A DNA stretch of 64,000 nt from NCBI RefSeq assembly GCF_014287815.1, contig NZ_JACOOQ010000004.1:99801-163800 (forward strand). Reading direction: 5' to 3'. A program made the position numbers and the translations under genes. The notes under the pieces were generated by a model. It had not been told where the DNA came from. It saw only the letters and a list, made by a program, of their open reading frames with translations, and searched no databases. Source of the stretch: Clostridium lentum. Its GTDB lineage: Bacteria > Bacillota > Clostridia > Clostridiales > Clostridiaceae. How positions within the stretch are numbered: the first letter of the stretch is position 1; every line of letters begins with the position of its first letter. Shown here piece after piece: positions 20,819 to 28,951 of this stretch.

Positions 20819-20943
20819 ATTAAACCTCCAATTTGAAAGTATCTATATTATTATAACATAAATTTTAAACACTGTAATATTATTGTCATTAAAATTATAC
20901 ATTAAGAATATAAATTAGTAAAAATTAAGTTAAGAGGTTTTTT

Positions 20944-21702
20944 ATGCTTAAAGGAAAAAAAGTTGTTATAGAAGTAATTTTGCTTGTATTTATAATTATT
21001 CTGTCATTTGCTGTAAATAAACGCAATATTAGTGTAAGCACTAATAATCAAGCTAAACTACCTATATTTAGAGTGAATACAGAAGAAAAAGAAATAGCAC
21101 TTACCTTTGATATTAATTGGGCAGAAGAGGAGCATTTAGATGAAATTCTACAAGTATTAAAAAAATATGATGTAAAAGGTACTTTTTTTATTATGGGTGG
21201 TTGGATAAATTATACAGATGATAATAAAGAAAAGCTTAAAAATATATATAATGATGGTCATGAAATAGGTAATCATAGCTATATACATCCTAACTTTGTA
21301 AATATTACAGAAGAAAGAATGAATGATGAATTACAAAAGACGGAAGATATTATTTATGAAACAATTGGATGTAATACAAAATTATTTAGATTTCCAAGTG
21401 GCTCATATAATGAAAAAGCATTAAATTATGTTTTATCAAAAGGATATAAATGTATTCAGTGGGATGTTGATTCAGTTGATTGGAAACAATCGGGGGCAGA
21501 TGTGGAATATAACAGAGTAATGAAAAATGTAAAAGCAGGGTCAATATTATTATTTCACAATAATGCTAAATATACTCCAGAGAATTTAGAGAGGATTATT
21601 AATAAATTGACAGGTGATGGCTATAAATTTTTAACAGTTAGTGAATTAATTTATGATGATGATTATTATATTGATGAAAATGGAGCACAAAATAAAAAAT
21701 AA
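20944..21702 (+). CDS. Polysaccharide deacetylase, PdaB-like (sporulation type)
   Basis: 252 aa with one N-terminal hydrophobic segment (about 8-25), then a NodB domain (about 50-240), placing the enzyme outside the membrane. Catalytic motifs: TFDINWA with D56, metal ligands H111 and H115 in GNHSYIHP, RFPSGSYNE, WDVDSVDW and LLFHNN. Typical NodB enzymes have TFDDG; here the second Asp is Ile, as in the Bacillus PdaB group (TFDISWG), which acts in spore cortex formation. That suggests a role in modifying spore or wall peptidoglycan; catalytic competence is uncertain because the general base Asp is replaced. A run of Asp/Tyr closes the protein. Confidence 0.87.
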   Translation: MLKGKKVVIEVILLVFIIILSFAVNKRNISVSTNNQAKLPIFRVNTEEKEIALTFDINWAEEEHLDEILQVLKKYDVKGTFFIMGGWINYTDDNKEKLKNIYNDGHEIGNHSYIHPNFVNITEERMNDELQKTEDIIYETIGCNTKLFRFPSGSYNEKALNYVLSKGYKCIQWDVDSVDWKQSGADVEYNRVMKNVKAGSILLFHNNAKYTPENLERIINKLTGDGYKFLTVSELIYDDDYYIDENGAQNKK

Positions 21703-21817
21703 ATATTATAAATATATTGAAAAGTACACATGATTTGTATTATAATGGAAATAAATTCTTATATGGTAATAAATTTATAAATAAGCTAAAAAATTACTAA
21801 TGGAGAGAGGGGTAAAG

Positions 21818-22504
21818 ATGGACAATTTGATGTTAAATAATAAAATTTATCTTGAAGGGAAGATTGTAAGCAAACTTGAATTCAGTCATGAAATGTATGG
21901 AGAAGGATTTTATACATTTTTTATGGAAGTTACTAGATTAAGTGATTCTGTTGATTTACTAAATATAACAGTATCAGAAAGATTAATTAGTAATATGGAC
22001 TTAAGTATTGGAAAAGAAATAATAGTATTAGGACAATTAAGGTCGTATAATAAGTTTGTAGATGGATCTAATAAGCTTATACTAACTGTATTTGCTAGAA
22101 ACATAGAACCATGCATTGAAAAAAGCAAAAATCCTAATGAAATATTCCTAGATGGATATATATGTAAGGAACCTGTTTATAGAAAAACACCTTTTGGTAG
22201 AGAAATTGCAGATGTATTATTAGCTGTAAATAGAGCTTACAATAAATCAGATTATATACCAACAATAGCTTGGGGAAGAAATTCAAGATTTTGCCAAACT
22301 TTAGAAGTTGGAGATAATATAAGGGTATGGGGAAGGCTTCAAAGCAGAGAATATCAAAAGAAAATCAGTGAAACAGAAGTAGTTAAGAAGATAGCATACG
22401 AAGTTTCTATTTCTAAGATGGAAAGAGTAACTGAAGAAAATGATGAAAACTTCAATAGTGAAGAACATGAAAATACGCATGTAACTGAAAAAGGTGCTAT
22501 ATAA
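21818..22504 (+). CDS. Single-stranded DNA-binding-like protein with two OB folds
   Basis: 228 aa from the ATG at 21818 (GAGAGGGG upstream). Two OB-fold segments: about 8-105 (NKIYLEGKIVSKLEFS ... IIVLGQLRSYNKF) and 112-208 (EIFLDGYICKEPVYRKTPFGREIADVLLAVNR ... NIRVWGRLQSREY). The second half is the clearer SSB match: the GREIADVLLAVNR strand, the IAWGRNSRFCQTL segment and the GRLQSREY strand are typical of bacterial SSB. The acidic tail lacks the classic DDDIPF tip. It is probably an accessory single-strand-binding protein rather than the main replication SSB. Followed by a strong terminator. Confidence 0.8.
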   Translation: MDNLMLNNKIYLEGKIVSKLEFSHEMYGEGFYTFFMEVTRLSDSVDLLNITVSERLISNMDLSIGKEIIVLGQLRSYNKFVDGSNKLILTVFARNIEPCIEKSKNPNEIFLDGYICKEPVYRKTPFGREIADVLLAVNRAYNKSDYIPTIAWGRNSRFCQTLEVGDNIRVWGRLQSREYQKKISETEVVKKIAYEVSISKMERVTEENDENFNSEEHENTHVTEKGAI

Positions 22505-22524
22505 TTTTAAAAATATATAGCTTA

Positions 22525-22561
22525 AATAATAACAAGCTCCGTAGTGGAGCTTGTTATTATT
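22525..22561. terminator. Bidirectional terminator between the SSB-like gene and dapH
   Basis: A 16-bp perfect stem AATAATAACAAGCTCC / GGAGCTTGTTATTATT with loop GTAGT, between convergent genes; it overlaps the last codons of dapH. Confidence 0.92.
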
Positions 22562-23267
22562 TTCTTAAATCACTAAGTATTTGAGTTTTATTTTTTGTTT
22601 TGTCATCTACAGATTTAACAATCTTTGCAGGGCTTCCAGCAACGACAACTCCAGAAGGTACATCACTTATAACTACAGAACCAGCAGCTACTACAGAGCC
22701 ATTACCAATTTTAACACCTTCTAATATTACTGAATTAGCACCTATCATTACATCATCACCAATTTCACAAGGAGATTTGCTTGGTGGTTCTAATACACCA
22801 GCTACGACGGCACCAGCACCTAAGTGAACTCTTTTACCAATCTTTCCTCTAGCTCCAATAACAGCATTCATATCAACCATAGAGCCTTCACCGATTTCTG
22901 CACCTATATTAATAACGGCACCCATCATTATGACAGCATTTTTACCAATAACAACTTTATCTCTAATAATTGCACCAGGTTCAATTCTTGCATCGATAGC
23001 CAGCAAATCAAGCATAGGAATAGCTGAATTTCTTCTATCATTTTCTACTCTGAAATTTTTAATTCGATCTTTGTTATTCAATATAAGTTCAGATATTTTT
23101 TCAGATTCACCATATAGTACATAAAAATTATTAGAACTATATACTTCGATATTTTCAAAATTTACATCATCTAAATTACCATTAATATAAACCTTCACAG
23201 GAGTAGATTTCTTAGATTCTTTTATAAATCTTGCAATTTCATATGGATCAGTTAAATTATAATTCAT
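22557..23267 (-). CDS. dapH: Tetrahydrodipicolinate N-acetyltransferase
   Basis: 236 aa. It acetylates 2,3,4,5-tetrahydrodipicolinate with acetyl-CoA in the acetylase branch of lysine/diaminopimelate synthesis. The N-terminal region (about 1-80) is the DapH-specific domain. The rest is a left-handed beta-helix of hexapeptide repeats ([49 protein letters not shown]) closing with [11 protein letters not shown]. It stands apart from the asd-dapA-dapB operon but in the same 6-kb region. An aminotransferase two genes away is a candidate for the next step. Diverges from cobO. Confidence 0.95.
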   Translation of the reverse strand: MNYNLTDPYEIARFIKESKKSTPVKVYINGNLDDVNFENIEVYSSNNFYVLYGESEKISELILNNKDRIKNFRVENDRRNSAIPMLDLLAIDARIEPGAIIRDKVVIGKNAVIMMGAVINIGAEIGEGSMVDMNAVIGARGKIGKRVHLGAGAVVAGVLEPPSKSPCEIGDDVMIGANSVILEGVKIGNGSVVAAGSVVISDVPSGVVVAGSPAKIVKSVDDKTKNKTQILSDLRK

Positions 23268-23314
23268 ATTATCATCCTTTCTTCTTGTGAATTTGAATTA
23301 AATAGATATTATTA

Positions 23315-23343
23315 ATTATAATAGACAAAAAAGGTAATTTAAA
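23315..23343 (-). promoter_or_regulatory. dapH: Candidate dapH promoter
   Basis: On the minus strand, TTTAAA (23343-23338), a 17-base spacer and a perfect TATAAT (23320-23315), about 50 bases upstream of the dapH ATG. Confidence 0.5.
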
Positions 23344-23376
23344 GAGTAAATAGAAAAAATATGAAAAAACTTTACG

Positions 23377-23404
23377 AATCATTGTATGTTAATGTACAAT
23401 GATT
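23377..23404 (+). promoter_or_regulatory. 10-bp inverted repeat just before the cobO ribosome-binding site
   Basis: AATCATTGTA (23377-23386) and TACAATGATT (23395-23404) are perfect inverted copies 8 bases apart, ending directly against AAAGGAG of cobO. It could be an operator shared with divergent dapH or a 5' hairpin in the cobO mRNA. Confidence 0.45.
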
Positions 23405-23420
23405 TAAAGGAGATGATTTA

Positions 23421-23954
23421 ATGAAATTAAAGAAAGGATTAGTACAAATTTATACTGGTGACGGAAAAGGAAAGACAACAGCAGCAATAGGGCAAGGGAT
23501 AAGAAGTGCAGGATATGGATTAAATGTTGTAATGGTCCAATTTTTAAAGGGAGGATATACAGGAGAACTTTCAACAATAGATAAAATTGATAATTTTAAT
23601 ATTTTTAGATTTGAAAAAGAAAGGGATTTCGTATGGAATTTATCAAAAGCTGAAATTGAGGAATTAAAAAAAGAAATTAGAACAGGATATGAATTTATTA
23701 AGAAAATAGTTGATGAAGGTTCTTGTGATGTTCTTATTATAGATGAGATAATGGGAGCTCATTATAATAAATTTATAAGTACTGATGAGATAATATATTT
23801 AATTAAGAATAAAAAGGAATCAATGGAAATTGTTTTAACAGGGAGAAATGTTCCAATGGAAGTTATTGATTTAGCAGATTTAGTGACTGAAATGAAGATG
23901 ATTAAACATCCTTTTGAAAAAGGAATAGGTGCCAGAGAAGGTATAGAGTATTAA
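23421..23954 (+). CDS. cobO: Cob(I)yrinic acid a,c-diamide adenosyltransferase
   Basis: CobO/BtuR/CobA-type corrinoid adenosyltransferase, 177 aa. It transfers the 5'-deoxyadenosyl group of ATP to Co(I) corrinoid, making coenzyme B12. The modified P-loop GDGKGKTT is at residues 13-20, followed by IGQGIRSAGYG, VVMVQFLKGG, the Walker-B-like DVLIIDEIMGA and the closing VTEMKMIKHPFEKGIGAREGIEY, all family hallmarks. No cobalamin riboswitch is seen upstream; instead a 10-bp inverted repeat abuts the ribosome-binding site. The aminotransferase follows after 30 bases, so the two may be co-transcribed. Likely for scavenged corrinoids, as no other cob gene is here. Confidence 0.95.
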   Translation: MKLKKGLVQIYTGDGKGKTTAAIGQGIRSAGYGLNVVMVQFLKGGYTGELSTIDKIDNFNIFRFEKERDFVWNLSKAEIEELKKEIRTGYEFIKKIVDEGSCDVLIIDEIMGAHYNKFISTDEIIYLIKNKKESMEIVLTGRNVPMEVIDLADLVTEMKMIKHPFEKGIGAREGIEY

Positions 23955-23984
23955 AAGATGGTATAAACATTGGGGGAGAATTTA

Positions 23985-25118
23985 ATGAATTTAAACTTAA
24001 AAAATGTTCAAATTTCTGGGATAAGGAAATTTTATAATGAGGTAAAGAAAATAGATGGTGCTATATCGTTAACTTTAGGGCAACCGGATTTTCCAGTACC
24101 AAAGGTAGTAAAAGAGGCATTAATAAATGCTGTAAATGAAGATAAGACAGTGTATACAGAAAATGCTGGAATATTACCACTAAGAAAAGAAATAAGCCAA
24201 TATTTAATGAAGAGAGGTATTGATTATTCAGCAGATGAGATATGTATTACTGTAGGAGGTAGTGAAGCTATTTTTACTATTTTGACAGCACTTATAAATG
24301 AAGGTGATAATGTGCTTATTCCAACTCCAGCATATCCGGCATATGAAAACATTGTTAATATATTAGGTGGAAATGTTGTAAGTTATGGTTTGAATGATGA
24401 TTTTTCAATTAATATTGAAAATTTAAAAGCGCTTATTAAAGAAAATCAAATAAAGGTTCTAGTCTTATCACTTCCTTCTAATCCTTTAGGAACAATATTA
24501 ACAAAAGAGGAAAAAGATGAACTTATTAAAATTATTGCTAATAATAATATTTTTGTTGTTACTGATGAAATATATGAATCACTTATATATGAAGAATACT
24601 ATAGTGTTGCTGAAGAAAAGGAAATATTAGATAAGGTGATATATATAAGTGGATTTTCTAAGATGTTTTCTATGACAGGGCTAAGAGTTGGATATTTTGC
24701 AGCTCAAAAGCAATTGATGGATGAAATAATGAAGGTACATCAATATAATGTATCTTGTGCAACATCTATATGTCAATGGGCCGCCTTAGAAGGTCTTAGA
24801 AATGGGTTAGATGATGTAGAGAATATGAGAAATGTCCTTAGAGAAAGAAAGGATTATGTAATTTCTGAACTCAGAAATATGGGACTTGAAGTAAATGAGC
24901 CTAAAGGTGCATTTTATGTATTCCCGTCTATTAAAAAATTTAATATGTCTTCAGAAGAGTTTTGTTTAAAGCTATTAAATGAAGAAAAGATTGCTTGTGT
25001 GCCAGGGAGTTCTTTTGGAATAGGTGGCGAAGGATATATTAGAATATCATATTGTTATTCAATGGAAGAGCTAAAAAAAGCTCTTTTGGGATTAAAAAAG
25101 TTCATTAACAAAATATGA
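23985..25118 (+). CDS. PLP-dependent aminotransferase (class I/II), possibly for N-acetyl-LL-DAP
   Basis: Fold-type I aminotransferase, 377 aa from the ATG at 23985 (GGGGGAG 6 bases upstream). Motifs: LTLGQPDFPVP near the start, YTENAGILPLRKEI, SLPSNPLGT, VTDEIYESLIY with the PLP-binding Asp, SGFSKMFSMTGLRVGY with the Schiff-base Lys at 226, and YIRISYCYS with the carboxylate-binding Arg near the end. The closest functional idea is the PatA/MtnE-like group. With dapH two genes away, N-acetyl-LL-diaminopimelate aminotransferase is plausible, since the acetylase pathway needs one. That assignment is by context only; it could also act on aromatic or other amino acids. Confidence 0.88.
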   Translation: MNLNLKNVQISGIRKFYNEVKKIDGAISLTLGQPDFPVPKVVKEALINAVNEDKTVYTENAGILPLRKEISQYLMKRGIDYSADEICITVGGSEAIFTILTALINEGDNVLIPTPAYPAYENIVNILGGNVVSYGLNDDFSINIENLKALIKENQIKVLVLSLPSNPLGTILTKEEKDELIKIIANNNIFVVTDEIYESLIYEEYYSVAEEKEILDKVIYISGFSKMFSMTGLRVGYFAAQKQLMDEIMKVHQYNVSCATSICQWAALEGLRNGLDDVENMRNVLRERKDYVISELRNMGLEVNEPKGAFYVFPSIKKFNMSSEEFCLKLLNEEKIACVPGSSFGIGGEGYIRISYCYSMEELKKALLGLKKFINKI

Positions 25119-25119
25119 T

Positions 25120-25155
25120 AATAAGCGCTGCACAAATTCATTTGCAGCGCTTATT
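25120..25155. terminator. Bidirectional terminator after the aminotransferase gene
   Basis: A 13-bp stem AATAAGCGCTGCA / TGCAGCGCTTATT around a 10-base loop, between convergent genes. Confidence 0.9.
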
Positions 25156-25157
25156 AA

Positions 25158-25322
25158 TTAATTACCAGCAGGATTAAAATTATCGCTTGATACACCTTGT
25201 CTCTTTACTGATTTATGCTTTCTATTTGGATTGTGGTTTAAACCTTCTTCAGTTATTGGAGTCTGATAATTACATTTTTCCATACGGGCCTTTTTGTTAT
25301 CAGGTTGGCTATCTTTTGTCAT
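25158..25322 (-). CDS. Small hydrophilic hypothetical protein (54 aa)
   Basis: 54 codons, MTKDSQPDNKKARMEK..., started at the ATG at 25322 because TAGGAGG lies 7-8 bases upstream; a longer upstream reading exists but has no such site. The protein is Lys/Asn-rich without hydrophobic segments. It contains NHNPNRKHKSVKRQG, which loosely recalls the SHNPRAESVKS stretch of the 43-aa protein at 10269. Such small basic clostridial proteins are uncharacterised; spore or nucleic-acid association is possible but unproven. It ends at the hairpin shared with the aminotransferase gene. Confidence 0.6.
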   Translation of the reverse strand: MTKDSQPDNKKARMEKCNYQTPITEEGLNHNPNRKHKSVKRQGVSSDNFNPAGN

Positions 25323-25463
25323 AATAAAACCTCCTATAAGTCTAATCAATTCCTTCAGAAAATAGTATAACCAATAAAGATACATTAATACTAAACTAGG
25401 TATTTATAAATTAAACATATACAATAAGAATATTAAATTAAAATTGTGTATTTTTAATAATAT

Positions 25464-26216
25464 CTATAAGCCTAATACATCATCCATGTTATATAAGCCT
25501 GCTTTAGTTACATTAGCCATAAATGAACAAGCTTTTAAAGCACCGACGGCAAATACTTCTCTGGAAATTGCTTTGTGACTTAGTTCTATTACTTCACCAG
25601 ATCCAGCAAAGATGATTTCATGGTCTCCAACAATTGAACCCCCTCTAACAGCGTGTATTCCTATTTCTGCTTTTTCACGTTTCTTTTCTCCATTTCTTCC
25701 ATGAACATAGTAGGTATCATCAGAAATAGATTCCTTGATGGTGTCAGCCAGTAGTAGAGCAGTTCCACTTGGTGAGTCCACTTTTTGGTTATGGTGTTTT
25801 TCAATTATTTCTATATCATAATTTTGATATAGTAGAGGTGAAATTTTCCTTAGTAAAGAATTTATTAAATTAATACCTAATGACATATTGGCAGATTTAA
25901 AAATTGGAAGAGTTTTACTAGAATCTTCAATTAACTTTAAATCTTCATCAGTGTAACCAGTGGAACATAATACTAAAGGCTTTTTTGTACTAGTTGTTAA
26001 AGCTAGTAAGTCTTTTAAAGCATCAGCTCTAGAAAAATCAAGAAGAACATCGTAATGAATATTTACGTCTTCAGTATTTTTAAAAATTTTAAACTCAGAT
26101 TCTTTAGGAAATTTATCAATTCCAGCAACTATTTTTAAAGATGGAAATTCGCTTATAACATTTTGTATTACATTTCCCATTTTTCCGGAACATCCACTTA
26201 ATAAAATTTTAACCAT
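25464..26216 (-). CDS. dapB: 4-hydroxy-tetrahydrodipicolinate reductase
   Basis: 250 aa. It reduces the DapA product with NAD(P)H to tetrahydrodipicolinate. N-terminal Rossmann motif [12 protein letters not shown] (about 5-16), then [10 protein letters not shown], the substrate-site segment [23 protein letters not shown] with the catalytic His pair and Lys, and the closing [11 protein letters not shown] of the family. Last gene of asd-dapA-dapB, 14 bases after dapA, and therefore under the lysine riboswitch. The product feeds DapH encoded 2.2 kb away. Confidence 0.97.
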   Translation of the reverse strand: MVKILLSGCSGKMGNVIQNVISEFPSLKIVAGIDKFPKESEFKIFKNTEDVNIHYDVLLDFSRADALKDLLALTTSTKKPLVLCSTGYTDEDLKLIEDSSKTLPIFKSANMSLGINLINSLLRKISPLLYQNYDIEIIEKHHNQKVDSPSGTALLLADTIKESISDDTYYVHGRNGEKKREKAEIGIHAVRGGSIVGDHEIIFAGSGEVIELSHKAISREVFAVGALKACSFMANVTKAGLYNMDDVLGL

Positions 26217-26230
26217 TTAAAAACTCCATT

Positions 26231-27109
26231 CTATATTAAGCCGTAATTTTTTAAAGTACTGCATAATATTGTTTTATTTTTTTCGTCCATTTCATAAAGA
26301 GGCAATCTTAATTCTCCAACTTCTTTTCCCATCAAGTTAAGAGCAGTTTTTACTGGTATAGGATTTGTCTCCATAAATAAATCATTTGTTAGTTTGAGAT
26401 ATTTTAACTGCAAAGCTAAAGATTTGTTAATATCACCAGTTAAATATGACATTACCATTTCATGAACAGCTTTAGGAACTATATTTGCTAGTACAGATAT
26501 AACTCCAATACCACCTAGTGCTAGAATTGCAGTAACTTGATCATCATTACCAGAATAAATATCTAATTTATCACCACATAAAGCTTTTATCTTTGCAATT
26601 TGGCTTATATTGCCACTGGCTTCTTTTACAGCTGTCATATTGGAAAGTTCAGATAATTCTAGTAAAGCTTCAGGTGTGATATTCATATTCGTTCTTGAAG
26701 GAACATTATAAAGGATTATTGGTGTGTTTACAGCATTGTTAATAGCTTCAAAGTGTTTAAATAATCCTTTTTTATTTGTTTTATTATAATAAGGAGTTAT
26801 AACAAGAAGTCCATCTACACCAACAGATTCTGCAAACTTACTCATTTCAATTGAAGCAGCTGTATTATTTGAACCAGTTCCTGCAATTACAGGTATTCGT
26901 CTATTTACAGTATTTATAACAAATTGGATAGCATCTTTTCTTTCAGATTCACTCATTGTTGTAGCTTCACCGGTAGTACCACAAACTATTATTGCATCAG
27001 TACCTTCAGCAATCTGCCATTCAATTAGTTCTTTAAACTTAGGAAAGTCTATTCCATTTTCATTGAAAGGTGTTATTATAGCAACACCAGAACCTTTAAA
27101 AACTGTCAT
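26231..27109 (-). CDS. dapA: 4-hydroxy-tetrahydrodipicolinate synthase
   Basis: 292 aa class I aldolase of the NAL/DapA family, which condenses pyruvate with aspartate semialdehyde. Motifs: [13 protein letters not shown] (about 44-56), [18 protein letters not shown], the Tyr in [13 protein letters not shown], the Schiff-base Lys in [11 protein letters not shown] (about residue 162) and [13 protein letters not shown] precedes the start. Middle gene of the riboswitch-controlled operon, 21 bases after asd. DapA is the usual point of lysine feedback; the sequence alone does not show whether this one is lysine-sensitive. Confidence 0.97.
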   Translation of the reverse strand: MTVFKGSGVAIITPFNENGIDFPKFKELIEWQIAEGTDAIIVCGTTGEATTMSESERKDAIQFVINTVNRRIPVIAGTGSNNTAASIEMSKFAESVGVDGLLVITPYYNKTNKKGLFKHFEAINNAVNTPIILYNVPSRTNMNITPEALLELSELSNMTAVKEASGNISQIAKIKALCGDKLDIYSGNDDQVTAILALGGIGVISVLANIVPKAVHEMVMSYLTGDINKSLALQLKYLKLTNDLFMETNPIPVKTALNLMGKEVGELRLPLYEMDEKNKTILCSTLKNYGLI

Positions 27110-27130
27110 ATTAACCTCCGTATAAAATAA

Positions 27131-28114
27131 TTATTTAATTATTTCTTCTGCAATTTGTATTGCATTAAGAGCAGCACCTTTTCTTATGTTATCCCCTACA
27201 ACCCATATATTTAATCCGTTATCAATGCTGAAATCTCGTCTTATTCTTCCAACATAAATTTCATCTTTTCCTGAAACTTGAAGTTGTGTAGGGTATTTAA
27301 GTTCTTTAGTATCATCATATACCACTATGCCTTTAGTTGATTCTAAAAGTTTAACTACATCGTCAAGTTCATATGGTTTTTCTAATTCTATATTTATGCT
27401 TTCGGCATGACAGTTTAGTACTGGAACTCTTACGGCAGTAGCTGTAATCCTTATGGAATCATCATGAAGAATCTTTTTAGTTTCGTTAATCATCTTTATT
27501 TCTTCTTTTGTATATCCATTATCTAAAAATACATCAATATGAGGAAGACAATTTTCTGCAATAGGGTAAGGGAATTTTTTAGGTTCTACTCCTTTTAATC
27601 CATCTTTTAAATCAGCAATACCTTGCATACCTGCACCAGATACCGCTTGATAAGTTGAATAAACGACTCTTTTAATACCGTAGGCATCTTTTAATGCTTT
27701 TAAAGGTAGCATAGCTTGAATAGTAGAACAATTTGGATTGGCAATTATACCATTGTTCCATTTAATGTCTTCCGGATTTACTTCAGGAACTACTAAAGGA
27801 ACATCTTTAGCCATTCTCCATGCACTGGAATTATCAATTACTGTTGCACCATACCTTACAAAGATTGGTGCAAATTTTAAACTTGCATCTCTGCCAGCTG
27901 AAAATAATGCCAAATCTATTTTTTTATCTTTTATATTTTCTTCAGAAGTTTCATTTACTATATATTCTTTATCTCTGAACTTTAGATATTTTCCAGCTGA
28001 ACGTTTTGAAGCAAAAAGATATAACTCATTTATTGGAAAATTTCTTTGTTCAAGAATTTCTAAAAATTTTCTTCCAACATTACCTGTTGCACCAACAACT
28101 GCTACATTATACAT
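27131..28114 (-). CDS. asd: Aspartate-semialdehyde dehydrogenase
   Basis: 327 aa. It makes aspartate semialdehyde from beta-aspartyl phosphate with NADPH, the branch to lysine/DAP, threonine and methionine. N-terminal nucleotide site VVGATGNVGRKFL (about 5-17), substrate region IDNSSAWRM, the catalytic Cys in IIANPNCSTIQAM (about residue 127) and the C-terminal His-bearing segment RITATAVRVPVLNCHAE. AAGGGGGAA precedes the ATG. First gene of asd-dapA-dapB, directly behind the lysine riboswitch and its terminator. Confidence 0.97.
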   Translation of the reverse strand: MYNVAVVGATGNVGRKFLEILEQRNFPINELYLFASKRSAGKYLKFRDKEYIVNETSEENIKDKKIDLALFSAGRDASLKFAPIFVRYGATVIDNSSAWRMAKDVPLVVPEVNPEDIKWNNGIIANPNCSTIQAMLPLKALKDAYGIKRVVYSTYQAVSGAGMQGIADLKDGLKGVEPKKFPYPIAENCLPHIDVFLDNGYTKEEIKMINETKKILHDDSIRITATAVRVPVLNCHAESINIELEKPYELDDVVKLLESTKGIVVYDDTKELKYPTQLQVSGKDEIYVGRIRRDFSIDNGLNIWVVGDNIRKGAALNAIQIAEEIIK

Positions 28115-28160
28115 GTAAATTCCCCCTTAAATTTAAACGCTTATTAGCGTATTAATAATA

Positions 28161-28207
28161 AAAAATTAGAAGCTTTGAGCAAAATCACTCAAAGCTTCTA
28201 ATTTTTT
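28161..28207 (-). terminator. Riboswitch-controlled terminator ahead of asd
   Basis: A 19-bp perfect inverted repeat (28161-28179 with 28189-28207, core TTAGAAGCTTTGAG) followed on the minus strand by T-rich sequence. It lies between the lysine aptamer and the asd start, the expected place for an expression platform. Confidence 0.85.
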
Positions 28208-28244
28208 TATATTTTATATAAATATTTATTAGATTTCTTTAAAT

Positions 28245-28402
28245 GATAGCTCTCCACAAAAATGTGACAGGAATACATATATTATATGAACCCCCAGTAA
28301 ATAGCTGTAAAGCATAGGCTATTTACTTCGGCGATAAATCCTTTCCCATTAAATCATTGTGCTTAGCTCTTTAATAGTACTGATAAGTATCGCGCCTCTA
28401 TC
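28245..28402 (-). ncRNA. Lysine riboswitch (L box) upstream of asd-dapA-dapB
   Basis: Read on the minus strand, the aptamer opens GATAGAGGCGCGATACTTATC, continues with AGTA, AGAGCTAAG and GGGAAAGGATTTATCGCCGAAG, then CTGGGGG and TGTCAC, and closes with GGAGAGCTATC, which pairs with the start. These are the conserved L-box elements in order. With lysine bound, the downstream terminator should form and shut off the operon. Confidence 0.95.
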
Positions 28403-28428
28403 TTGCAATTATTTATTAGATTAGTTTG

Positions 28429-28457
28429 ATTATATATGTTATTTATAAACAATGCAA
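28429..28457 (-). promoter_or_regulatory. Promoter of the lysine riboswitch transcript
   Basis: On the minus strand, TTGCAT (28457-28452), a 17-base spacer and a perfect TATAAT (28434-28429), about 27 bases before the aptamer. Confidence 0.75.
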
Positions 28458-28575
28458 GATTAAAATTGAAATAAATATATATAATACAATATATGTATAA
28501 AAATGTAATTTAATCTTTGAATATTTTATATTTTTATGGAGAAAATACATATATTACTTTGTAGGGGGAATAGTT

Positions 28576-28827
28576 ATGAGCAAGACACCGCTAAAAAAAA
28601 TTATAAAATCTAAAATTAAAACTAATAAAGAGCTTACAGCACAAGAACTTTTAAGAGAAAAAATCAAATATGAAATTGCTGACGAATTAGGATTAAAAGA
28701 AAAAGTTGATCAATATGGATGGGGAGGACTCACAGCTGAAGAAACAGGAAGAATAGGAGGTATTATGACCCGTAGAAAAAAAGAACTAAAAATTCCAACT
28801 AATGATGAGATACTAGGAAGAAAATAA
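28576..28827 (+). CDS. Small acid-soluble spore protein, alpha/beta type
   Basis: 83 aa. SASPs coat and protect DNA in the dormant spore. The family core is present: KIKYEIADELGLKEK (with the GPR protease-type EIA site region) and YGWGGLTAEETGRIGGIMTRR, the conserved GxxxxxxxGxxGGxMxRR pattern. The Lys-rich N-terminal extension (about 1-25) and KIPTNDEILGRK tail are longer than in the main alpha/beta SASPs, so this looks like a divergent minor member. AGGGGGAA precedes the ATG. Expression would be expected late in the forespore, but I could not fix a sigma-G promoter. Evidence that the organism makes endospores. Confidence 0.88.
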   Translation: MSKTPLKKIIKSKIKTNKELTAQELLREKIKYEIADELGLKEKVDQYGWGGLTAEETGRIGGIMTRRKKELKIPTNDEILGRK

Positions 28828-28831
28828 TGGA

Positions 28832-28860
28832 TTGACTAATTAGTGGAATACATATATTAT
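28832..28860 (+). promoter_or_regulatory. Candidate promoter of the methyltransferase-hslO unit
   Basis: TTGACT (28832-28837), a 17-base spacer, and TATTAT (28855-28860). It lies after the SASP stop and before the hairpin at 28879, so a transcript would begin with that hairpin. Confidence 0.55.
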
Positions 28861-28878
28861 AATTCTTAGAAATTATAG

Positions 28879-28917
28879 ATTAATGTAGAAGAAATATTTC
28901 TTCTACATTAATTTTTA
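28879..28917 (+). terminator. Intrinsic terminator after the SASP gene
   Basis: A 15-bp perfect stem ATTAATGTAGAAGAA / TTCTTCTACATTAAT with a 4-base loop and TTTTT. If the promoter at 28832 is real, the hairpin would also sit at the very 5' end of the next transcript. Confidence 0.8.
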
Positions 28918-28951
28918 AGTAGCTGTAAAATTTATAGCAAGGGGGAATAGT

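Noticed and set aside
22600..23124. Plus-strand open readings antisense to dapH
   Set aside because: They mirror the hexapeptide-repeat gene on the other strand, have no ribosome-binding sites and no family resemblance.
23268..23420. A cobalamin riboswitch before cobO
   Set aside because: The region is too short and lacks the B12-box sequence; only a small inverted repeat is present.
28261..28440. A stand-alone small RNA or repeat between asd and the SASP gene
   Set aside because: Explained by the lysine riboswitch and its promoter on the minus strand.
28514..28560. A sigma-G promoter for the SASP gene
   Set aside because: GAATA and CATATATTA are present but 24 bases apart, too far for the 17-18 base spacing; left unassigned.
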